Source: CAIOZW01 sp049317725
GTDB lineage: Bacteria; Acidobacteriota; Blastocatellia; RBC074
Direction: 5' to 3'
NCBI GenBank assembly: GCA_049317725.1
Contig: JBMOHS010000051.1
Span: 1-22,116, forward strand
Length of the DNA stretch: 22,116 nucleotides
Shown here: one piece after another, positions 1-6,043 of the stretch
Layout: the number at the start of each line of letters is the position of its first letter
How positions within the stretch are numbered: the first letter of the stretch is position 1
Notes under the pieces: model-generated
What the model saw: the letters and a program-made list of their open reading frames with translations, nothing else
The model's database searches: none
Told to the model about the DNA's origin: nothing
Position numbers and translations under genes: made by a program

Positions 1-106
1 CACGGATTTGGATATCACTGATCTCCCGGTGGTAACGCGCCAAGCCTTCGTCTAACCGATCAATCGCCCGATCGAACGGGCTCAGGTCGAGTTGATGATC
101 AGCCAT
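1..106 (-). CDS. HEPN-type nucleotidyltransferase substrate-binding protein (HI0074 family), N-terminal part
   Basis: Only the first 35 codons are in the window; the gene runs off the left edge. It starts with ATG at 106, preceded by a strong ribosome binding site (AGGAGGAG). The peptide begins MADHQLDLSPFDRAIDRL, continues with an amphipathic helix containing LDEGLARY, and ends DIQIR. This matches the start of HI0074-type HEPN proteins, where the next residues are usually DGxIQRFEFTxEL. In that family the protein pairs with a small MNT nucleotidyltransferase, often as a toxin-antitoxin pair encoded next door. No MNT gene lies upstream here, so the partner is inferred to lie beyond the left edge. 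The identification rests on a short N-terminus only. Confidence 0.6.
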   Translation of the reverse strand, partial: MADHQLDLSPFDRAIDRLDEGLARYHREISDIQIR

Positions 107-132
107 CGTTCTCCTCCTGCTCCGCTCTTTGG

Positions 133-174
133 GCGAGGGAATAGGGATGAGGGAATAGGGGCGAGGGGCGAGAG
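133..174 (+). repeat. Heptamer tandem array A (GCGAGGG type), 6 units
   Basis: Six consecutive seven-base units end in AGGG or AGAG: GCGAGGG, AATAGGG, ATGAGGG, AATAGGG, GCGAGGG, GCGAGAG. This is the same repeat family as arrays at 281-329 and 16956-17067 but in the opposite orientation. Together with the array at 281-329 it forms an imperfect inverted repeat around a core of about 106 bases. It lies just upstream of the HEPN gene start. Confidence 0.8.
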
Positions 175-212
175 AGAGCCTCTTCCCTCCCGGCGAGGGC
201 TTGGTTATTTGT

Positions 213-246
213 CTTACACGAAGGCGCGGAGACGTGGAGATTTTTT
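213..246 (+). repeat. Octamer-triplet motif, copy 1
   Basis: The motif is CTTAC followed by three octamers (ACGAAGGC, GCGGAGAC, GTGGAGAT) and a run of T. It has the same architecture as copies at 16688-16720 and 16816-16847, and as an inverted copy at 16875-16903. This copy is the most diverged and lies between two opposed heptamer arrays. It does not overlap a credible gene. Confidence 0.6.
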
Positions 247-280
247 CAAGAAGCGAATCGCCCGCCTTCTCCAATTCTTT

Positions 281-329
281 CTCTCGCCCCTGATCCCTCG
301 CCCCTCGCCCCTGATCCCTCACCCCTCTC
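281..329 (-). repeat. Heptamer tandem array B (CCCTCGC type on plus strand), 7 units, starting at a stop codon
   Basis: Seven units in strict register on the plus strand: CTCTCGC, CCCTGAT, CCCTCGC, CCCTCGC, CCCTGAT, CCCTCAC, CCCTCTC. The next base completes the TGA stop (328-330 on the minus strand) of the prolyl oligopeptidase gene. The array therefore begins exactly where that gene's coding sequence ends, and would form the G-rich 3' untranslated end of its mRNA. Confidence 0.8.
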
Positions 330-2466
330 ACCGAGGCGTGACACCGAGGTGCTGGAAGAGGAAGGCGTAGACATCCCGCGTTCCCTCGATCTGCTTCGCC
401 GTATTACTCGCGCCGTGGCCCGACTTGGTCTCGATGCGAATGAGGACAGGTGCGTTGCCCTGCTGGCGCTCCTGCAGTGTCGCGGCGTATTTGAACGAAT
501 GGGCCGGGACGACCCGGTCGTCATGGTCTGCCGTCGTGACCATGGTCGGCGGGTAGGCGACCTTGCGCAGGTTGTGGAGTGGAGAGTAGGCGTAGAGGGC
601 CTTGAACTCCTCCGGATTGTCGCTCGATCCATAATCGGCGATCCAGTTCCAGCCGATGGTGAACTTGTGGAAGCGGAGCATGTCCATGACTCCGACCTGG
701 GGGATGGCGGCGCCGAAGAGTTCCGGTCGCTGGTTGAGGACGGCGCCGACGAGCAGCCCACCATTCGAGCCACCCTGAATCGCCAGCCGCTCCGGGCGGG
801 TGTAGCCGTTGCCGATCAGCCATTCGCCGGCAGCGATGAAGTCGTCGAAGACGTTCTGCTTCTTGAGCTTGGTTCCCGCCTCGTGCCACTTCTCGCCATA
901 CTCGCCGCCGCCGCGCAGGTTGGCCGACGCATAGACGAAGCCGTTCTCGAGCAGGGCGATCCGCAGGGCGTTGAAGCTCGGCGAGGTAGTGATGTTGAAG
1001 CCGCCGTAGCCATAGAGCAGCGTCGGGTTGTTGCCGTCCAGCTTGAGCCCCTTGCGGTAGACGAGGAACATCGGGATCTTCGTCCCGTCCTTGCTGGGGT
1101 AGAAGACCTGCCGGGTCTCAAACTGATCGGCTTGGTAGCCAGGGATCTCGACCGTGCGGTAGACACTCGACTTCTTCGTCGCGATATCGTACCGGAAGGT
1201 CGTCGGGGGATAGTTGAGCGAGGTGAAGCTGTAGAAGACGAACTTGTCGTCGGAGTTGCCGCCGAAGCCGCCCGCCGTGCCCGGCCCGGGCATGGCCACC
1301 TCGTTCTCCAGCTTGCCGGTCAGGCTGAAGACATAGGCCCGCGTCGTGACATCCTTGAGGTAGGTGGCAAAGAGTTTGCCGCCGGCGGTGCCGACGCTCT
1401 GGAGCGGCTCGGGCCGCTCGGGCAGGACTGTCGCCCACTTCCCCGGCTGGCGCGGGTCGAAGCGTACCACCTTGCCGTTGGGTGCCCCCTGATTGGTCGC
1501 GACGAGGAAGGTCTCGCCGACATTGTCGATCACCTGGAAGCTGTCATCCCCGATCTCGGCGACGATCGGGAGGAACTCCTTGCGCCCGCTCCGCAGGTCC
1601 CGGTAGAAGACCGAGTTACCCTTCTTGCCGCGTCCGCGGTCGGAGATCGTCAGGATGGCATAGCGCTCGTCCTCGGTCGTCTGAACCGTGTGAAAGCGCT
1701 GCGGGTTGGCGGCGTCCTCGTAGACCAGCTCGTCGGCCGACTGCGGCGTCCCAATGCGGTGGAACCAGACCTGGTGGTTCTCGTTGCGGGTCGAGAGCTC
1801 ACGCCCCTTCTCCGGTTCCGGGTAGCGGCTGTAGAAGAACCCGTCGCCAGCCCAGGCGACGCTCGAGACTTTGACCCAGCGGAGGGTGTCCGCCAACATC
1901 TTCCGGGTGGCGACCTCCATCACCTGATACTCTTGCCAATCCGATCCGCTACGCGAGGTGCCGACGACAGCGTGCTTCGCGTCCTTAGAGAGGGCGAAGG
2001 CACCGAGGCGGACCGTCCCATCCTCCGACCAGCGGTTCGGATCGAGCAACACCTCGGGCTGGCCGTCGAGCCCCGTCTGGATGTAGAGCACGCTCTGGTT
2101 CTGCAGCCCGTCGTTCTTCGAGAAGATGTAGTAGTTCTGTTTGCGCGACGGGGCACTGATCTTGGGGTAGTTGTAGAGGGTCTCGAGGCGGGCCTTGAGC
2201 TTCTCCCGGTAAGGGATCGTCTCGAGATACCCGAAGGTCACCTTGTTCTGCTCCTCCACCCACTTCGCGGTCTCGGCCGAGTTGTCATCCTCCAGCCAGC
2301 GGTAGGGGTCGGCCACTTGCACTCCGTGATAGGTGTCGACGTGGTCCACTTTCCGGGTCTCCGGGTAGCGCAGCCGCGGCGATTGCCCGCTACCCCACCC
2401 GAAGAAGGTCGCTGCGAGGAGTCCTGCTCCCGTAATTTTGATCACCTCTGCCATTCTCTTCCCCAT
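328..2466 (-). CDS. Secreted prolyl oligopeptidase (serine peptidase family S9A)
   Basis: Cleaves short peptides after proline; here probably in the periplasm or outside the cell, since the N-terminus (MGKRMAEVIKITGAG..., hydrophobic to about residue 28) looks like a Sec signal. The 712-residue length is normal for the family. Residues 30-75 carry the typical VDHVDTYHGVQVADPYRWLED start, followed by a beta-propeller region to about 430 and an alpha/beta hydrolase domain. The catalytic triad is visible: Ser567 in GGSNGG, Asp649 in DHDDRVVP, and His684 in SGHG; Arg651 matches the substrate-binding arginine. I chose the ATG at 2466 because it has an AAGGAAGAAG site upstream. An in-frame upstream ATG at 2517 lacks one and nearly abuts the lemA stop. 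It is the last gene of the TPM/NTase/LemA operon, though its function looks unrelated. Its stop codon opens heptamer array B. Confidence 0.93.
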   Translation of the reverse strand: MGKRMAEVIKITGAGLLAATFFGWGSGQSPRLRYPETRKVDHVDTYHGVQVADPYRWLEDDNSAETAKWVEEQNKVTFGYLETIPYREKLKARLETLYNYPKISAPSRKQNYYIFSKNDGLQNQSVLYIQTGLDGQPEVLLDPNRWSEDGTVRLGAFALSKDAKHAVVGTSRSGSDWQEYQVMEVATRKMLADTLRWVKVSSVAWAGDGFFYSRYPEPEKGRELSTRNENHQVWFHRIGTPQSADELVYEDAANPQRFHTVQTTEDERYAILTISDRGRGKKGNSVFYRDLRSGRKEFLPIVAEIGDDSFQVIDNVGETFLVATNQGAPNGKVVRFDPRQPGKWATVLPERPEPLQSVGTAGGKLFATYLKDVTTRAYVFSLTGKLENEVAMPGPGTAGGFGGNSDDKFVFYSFTSLNYPPTTFRYDIATKKSSVYRTVEIPGYQADQFETRQVFYPSKDGTKIPMFLVYRKGLKLDGNNPTLLYGYGGFNITTSPSFNALRIALLENGFVYASANLRGGGEYGEKWHEAGTKLKKQNVFDDFIAAGEWLIGNGYTRPERLAIQGGSNGGLLVGAVLNQRPELFGAAIPQVGVMDMLRFHKFTIGWNWIADYGSSDNPEEFKALYAYSPLHNLRKVAYPPTMVTTADHDDRVVPAHSFKYAATLQERQQGNAPVLIRIETKSGHGASNTAKQIEGTRDVYAFLFQHLGVTPR

Positions 2467-2521
2467 CGGTCTTCTTCCTTTCTTCTCATCTTGCGTGCTC
2501 TTTGCCCGGTCGGGCATTGGC

Positions 2522-3142
2522 TCAGAACTGGACCTGAGGTGCCTGTCGGGCGCCCTCTTCGGCCCGGAAGAGCGTCTTGTCCTGGAAGCCCATCAAGCCC
2601 GCGAGGATTACTGTCGGAAACTTCTGGCGCGTCGTGTTGTAGTCGGTGACCGACTCGTTGTAGTCCTTGCGGGCGACGGCGAGCCGGTTCTCGGTGCCGG
2701 CCAGCTCATCCTGCAGACGCAGGAAGCTCTGATCGGATTTGAGCTGCGGATACTGTTCGGTGATCGAGAGGAAGCGTCCACCTGTGCCAAGAATGCCACC
2801 GTTGCCGCCCGGCAGGAGTCCCGCTTGGCGGGCCGCTGCCGTCATCTCGTTGCTTGCTTCCATCTTCTCCTCGGGCGTCGCCGTCGCCGAGAGAATCCGT
2901 GATCGCGAATCGGCAATCCGCGTGAGGATGCCCTGCTCCAGGTTGGCGAAGCCCTTGACGGTATTGACCAGGTTCGGGATCAGATCGGCTCGCCGTTGCA
3001 GGTTGTTCTCGACCTGGGCCCATTGCTTGTCCGCTAGATTCCGCTTCTCGACCATCGTGTTGTAACTGCCAAAGATCCAGCCCCCGAGCAAGAGGCCGAT
3101 CAATACCAACGCTCCAATAACGACTAAGGCTATCTTTCCCAT
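2522..3142 (-). CDS. lemA: LemA family protein
   Basis: A 206-residue membrane-anchored protein of unknown biochemical role. The N-terminus has one transmembrane helix (about residues 4-24, IALVVIGALVLIGLLLGGWIF minus the last residue or two). It is followed by the family signature: NTMVEKRNLADKQWAQVE, then LQRRADLIPNLVNTVKGF, and long helices through to a PTVILAGLMGF motif near the C-terminus. ATG at 3142 has a GGAGAAGAAG ribosome binding site; a longer frame to 3226 has no such support. LemA genes are known to sit beside TPM-domain genes, as here, where the TPM gene is two genes upstream. The intervening nucleotidyltransferase-like gene may be part of the same unit. There is an insertion rich in Gly (LLPGGNGGILGTGG) in the middle of the helical region. 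Confidence 0.92.
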   Translation of the reverse strand: MGKIALVVIGALVLIGLLLGGWIFGSYNTMVEKRNLADKQWAQVENNLQRRADLIPNLVNTVKGFANLEQGILTRIADSRSRILSATATPEEKMEASNEMTAAARQAGLLPGGNGGILGTGGRFLSITEQYPQLKSDQSFLRLQDELAGTENRLAVARKDYNESVTDYNTTRQKFPTVILAGLMGFQDKTLFRAEEGARQAPQVQF

Positions 3143-3222
3143 CTCTTCTTCTCCATGAATTGATGCCGTACTTGGCCGACGGCGCCGTTGCTTGAGGCCA
3201 ACACGGCCGTCCCTTCCCGGAA

Positions 3223-3945
3223 TCATCTCCCGGAGGGCAGTTTGTCGATCGCCTCAATGACGGCGCCGAGGCAATCGAGGTAGGCGCTGAAAAGGTCCTG
3301 GATCTCGACCTCGAGGAGGGAGACCGGTTCGTCACGCAGGGTCAGGATCCGCAGGATGGGGGCGAGGTCGAGGCCCAACCGCACTCCCAGCCGTGCTGCC
3401 GCGGCGCGGCGCTCGATCGGAGGGTCCTCTCCGAGCAGTTCGAGGATCGGCCGCAGCACGTGGACAAAGCTCCCGACGCTGTCGGTCATCAGCCGCTGCA
3501 ACCGCTCGGCACTCCGGCTGGCAGGGAGGAAGAGCGAGCGTAGCCGCAGCATCTTCGCGCGCAGCTCATATTCGACCTGTCGGCGGAGGTTGGCCGGGGA
3601 GGCCTCGAGGTTCGCCAGTACGTCCTGGCCGTCGATCACCTCGTACGTCCGCTTCATCTGCCGGAACTCGATCGGAAAGACGTCGAGGGAGTCGCGCAGC
3701 TCCTGCTCGCTGAAGAAGCTGGGCAGCGCGTAACCCGCCTCAACCAGCGACTGGATCACGGGCCCCACCCGGCGCAGATCGACCGCGTTGAAGCGGCGCA
3801 GGACGATCAACCACTCGTAGTCCGAGCGCTTCGCTCCTCCGGGGGCGGTGAGCGCTGAACCGTAGGCGATGATGGCCAGCAGGTTCTCGCCTTCCGCCTC
3901 GCGCAGGCGGGCACTTAGATCCGCAAACTTCTCTCTCAATGCCAT
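3223..3945 (-). CDS. Degenerate nucleotidyltransferase-fold protein linked to LemA/TPM
   Basis: A 240-residue soluble protein with no signal peptide. The N-terminal third looks like a polymerase-beta-type nucleotidyltransferase: ENLLAIIAYGSALTAPGG then KRSDYEWLIVLRR. The Gly29-Ser30 pair is followed by Asp42-x-Glu44, where active members usually have Asp-x-Asp, so activity is doubtful. The middle (FFSEQELRDSLDVFPIEF, then QMKRTYEVIDGQDVL) resembles proteins I recall beside lemA genes in other phyla. The C-terminal half is helical and could be HEPN-like, but I see no clear RxxxxH motif. ATG at 3945 has an AAAGAAGAG site. It lies 52 bases after the TPM gene and 80 bases before lemA, in the same direction, so it is probably co-transcribed. 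No substrate can be named. Confidence 0.7.
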   Translation of the reverse strand: MALREKFADLSARLREAEGENLLAIIAYGSALTAPGGAKRSDYEWLIVLRRFNAVDLRRVGPVIQSLVEAGYALPSFFSEQELRDSLDVFPIEFRQMKRTYEVIDGQDVLANLEASPANLRRQVEYELRAKMLRLRSLFLPASRSAERLQRLMTDSVGSFVHVLRPILELLGEDPPIERRAAAARLGVRLGLDLAPILRILTLRDEPVSLLEVEIQDLFSAYLDCLGAVIEAIDKLPSGR

Positions 3946-3997
3946 CGGTCACTCTTCTTTCTCGTTGCCGCTCTTGTGGGAAGGAGGGGGGAACCGG

Positions 3998-4963
3998 CTA
4001 CCAGCTGTCGCTCGCCCCGCCGCCGCCGCTCGAGCCGCCTCCGAAGCCGCCCCAACCGCCACCGCCGCCACCTCCCCAGCCGCCTCCGCCCCAGTCGCTC
4101 CCACTATCCCGGCGGCTCCCTCCGCCGCTGGAACCACTCAGCAGGAAGATCTTGACAATCGTCAGGATGAGATCGAGGATCGTCGGGAATAGCCAAAACA
4201 ACGCGTTGTCCCCGGATCCCCGTTTTCTGACCGATTGGCCCTTCAGCCCTTTCCCGATCGACTGGATGATCAACCCAAACACGATCAGGAAGAAGAAGAG
4301 CACGATCAACGTCGTCAAGGGGGAGCTTCGCTCCCGGGTTGGTCGGGCTCGACTGACCTCCCCGGATCCTCCGCTCGCCCCAACCGGAATCTGCCAGCGC
4401 TCCGAGAGGGTCGTGACGATCGAGCCGACCCCCACCTCGACCGCCATCGAATAATCTTTGCGCTGCAAAAAGGGGCGCATCCGTCGAATTAGCTCACCAG
4501 CGAGCCCATCCGGCAGATCCCCTTCCAAGCCGTAGCCAACTTCGAGCCGCGTCTTGCGGTCGTTGATCGCGAGGATCAACAGCGCCCCTTTGTCCTTGTT
4601 TGGGCCCGTCTTGGCCCCGATGCCCCAGGCACGGTAGAGTTCATTGGCGACCTCTTCGATCGATCTCCCTTCGAGGGAGGGGAGGGTCACGACGCCGACC
4701 TGTGTCCCGGTCTGCTGCTCGAAGTTGGTCAGTTGCTCTTCGAGCTGGCGAGTCGTCTCCGGGGCGATCACTCCCGCGAGGTCGTTGATGTAGCCGGTCG
4801 GGGCAGGGAACTTTCCTCCTTGGCCAGAGGCCTCTCCAGAGAGCCCCCCTGCCAAGCTGAAGACCAGGAAGGTCAGGAAGATGAGCCGCAGGGGCCGCCG
4901 TCTCCCTTGGCCACTCCACTTCTCAGGTTGCGCTCGTTCGCCCCTTCGCGTTTGATTCTCCAT
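3998..4963 (-). CDS. TPM-domain (YgcG-like) membrane protein
   Basis: A 321-residue protein exported by an N-terminal hydrophobic segment (about residues 25-42, LRLIFLTFLVFSLAGG) after a basic leader. The TPM domain spans about residues 55-180, with the typical start PTGYINDLAGVI, then GTQVGVVTLPSLEG, KDKGALLILAINDRKTRLEVGYGLEG. Two hydrophobic segments follow (about 216-235 and 253-276), and the tail is a Gly/Trp/Ser-rich stretch ending in ASDSW, which is characteristic of this family. TPM proteins are linked to photosystem repair in plants and occur with LemA in bacteria; the bacterial function is unclear. The start is uncertain: ATG at 4963 has no good ribosome binding site, while an in-frame TTG at 4999 has GGGAGAAG upstream. 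The first gene of the operon. Confidence 0.9.
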   Translation of the reverse strand: MENQTRRGERAQPEKWSGQGRRRPLRLIFLTFLVFSLAGGLSGEASGQGGKFPAPTGYINDLAGVIAPETTRQLEEQLTNFEQQTGTQVGVVTLPSLEGRSIEEVANELYRAWGIGAKTGPNKDKGALLILAINDRKTRLEVGYGLEGDLPDGLAGELIRRMRPFLQRKDYSMAVEVGVGSIVTTLSERWQIPVGASGGSGEVSRARPTRERSSPLTTLIVLFFFLIVFGLIIQSIGKGLKGQSVRKRGSGDNALFWLFPTILDLILTIVKIFLLSGSSGGGSRRDSGSDWGGGGWGGGGGGGWGGFGGGSSGGGGASDSW

Positions 4964-5068
4964 TCTTGGGAGTGTATGAGCCGCTCGAATGGCTGTCAAA
5001 CCCCGTTCTTCTCCCTCCCTCCCCCCTGCGGCTCAGCTCCACTCGCCAGAAGAATTTTTCTCCATAAA

Positions 5069-5097
5069 TTTGTAGAATTGACATCGGAGTGTGTAAA
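5069..5097 (-). promoter_or_regulatory. Sigma-70-type promoter for the TPM/LemA operon
   Basis: Reading the minus strand, TTTACA (5097-5092) and TACAAA (5074-5069) are separated by 17 bases. The predicted start of transcription is near 5062, giving a leader of roughly 65-100 bases before the TPM gene. It overlaps the opposed promoter at 5078-5106, so the two could not be occupied by polymerase at once. Confidence 0.55.
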
Positions 5098-5106
5098 AGT
5101 TACAAT
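5078..5106 (+). promoter_or_regulatory. Near-consensus sigma-70-type promoter facing a gene-free region
   Basis: TTGACA at 5078-5083 and TACAAT at 5101-5106 with a 17-base spacer: the -35 is perfect and the -10 is five of six. The predicted start is near 5113. No credible gene begins within the next 900 bases on this strand, so the transcript is either a non-coding RNA or a very long leader for the lytic transglycosylase gene at 6044. Confidence 0.6.
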
Positions 5107-6043
5107 CCGCCCGCTTGAAAATCAGTTTCGTATTTCAGGAGTCCATCAGCGTCAAGAAGCGCACCCTTCCTTATTGACCCTTGAGACTTGGACCTGTCGA
5201 GGGGGTCTTCGGGGGGGGAGTGTTGAAGTTGATCCTTGGGCGCTCGTTCGGTCGGTCCGACTCAATCCGTTGCGTCGATTGGATCTGTGGGGATGACGTG
5301 GGGGATGACGTGTAAGATTGGTCCGATCAAGGCCTGTCGCTCGGCTTCGGCTCTGCGACGTACGAATCGAGATCGAGTAGCCGGATAATTGAAAAAATAA
5401 CCAGGGAGACGGGGGCCAAGAGACCCTTACTCCTGGACGGCACCACCGCTCGGCGTTCTCGAGGCAGGGCTCTACGGAGGCTCCCGACGAAGAGCGCAAC
5501 GGTTTCAGGAAACAACTGGGCGCCCAGGTGACCGACCGACTCCACTACACACGCCTCAAGGTTTGGATCTGACCAACTCGTGACTTTTGACAATTTGGCT
5601 TGGGGATTGCTGGACGGAGAGATCTTCTCAGCGCGAGCGCGAAGACCTCTCGCCGTTGACGTGCTGACTGGGTCGACTGCGTGATGGGGCTTCCCGTCGG
5701 GCAGTCAGACGTCGTGTCAGCCGGAATTCCGATCCCCTCCTGGACGATCTTGCCGAGCCGTGGCTCCGAGAGGGCGGCTGCCGACTCTTCCTGTCACAGC
5801 AACTGCCGTGATCAACAGGGGGAACCGTGAGGCGTCCCACTGCACGGAGTGTCATCTGGGAGGCAGCATCGATCAGGTAATTCCCAGGCCCTTACGGAAG
5901 GCCTTCGGGGAGAGATCTCCCGAGGTTGTTGAGCGGTCTTCCCAAGAGCAAGCAATCAAGCGCCGAGGGCTTCAATGCGATTCTTCAGCAGTTCGAAGAA
6001 GCGCCTCGACCGGGCTCTTCCCAGCATGATTGCGGAGAGAGAG
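5107..6043. other. Gene-free stretch of about 0.94 kb
   Basis: No frame on either strand gives a protein I can recognise. The open frames present are short, start at TTG or lack ribosome binding sites, and have shadow-like composition rich in Arg and Ser. Visible items are a tandem 12-mer at 5289-5312, a GTCGC...GCGAC hairpin at about 5337-5359, an AT-rich patch near 5384-5400, and a GGGAGA-GA-TCTCCC palindrome near 5918-5931. The last 70 bases could be part of a longer N-terminus of the transglycosylase (an in-frame ATG at 5975), but the best ribosome binding site is at 6044. It may hold a non-coding RNA driven by the promoter at 5078-5106, or decayed sequence. Confidence 0.5.
5289..5312 (+). 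repeat. Perfect tandem 12-mer duplication
   Basis: GGGGATGACGTG occurs twice in direct succession (5289-5300 and 5301-5312). Each unit contains TGACGT. It lies about 180 bases downstream of the predicted start of the plus-strand promoter and is outside any gene. It could be a paired protein-binding site or a chance slippage duplication. Confidence 0.6.

Noticed and set aside
349..2649. 766-residue open frame on the plus strand, opposite the prolyl oligopeptidase and lemA
   Set aside because: It is antisense to two well-supported genes, has no recognisable domain or ribosome binding site, and such long antisense frames are expected in GC-rich genes.
5327..5593. 88-residue minus-strand frame in the gene-free stretch
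   Set aside because: TTG start, no good ribosome binding site and no recognisable family; retained only as part of the gene-free region.
5631..5650. Fifth copy of the octamer motif (GCGCGAGC, GCGAAGAC)
   Set aside because: Only two octamers, no T-run and different flanks; could easily be chance in GC-rich sequence.
5760..6029. Plus-strand frame with a CTECH haem-like motif
   Set aside because: The motif is isolated, there is no signal peptide, and the surrounding residues look like translated non-coding sequence.
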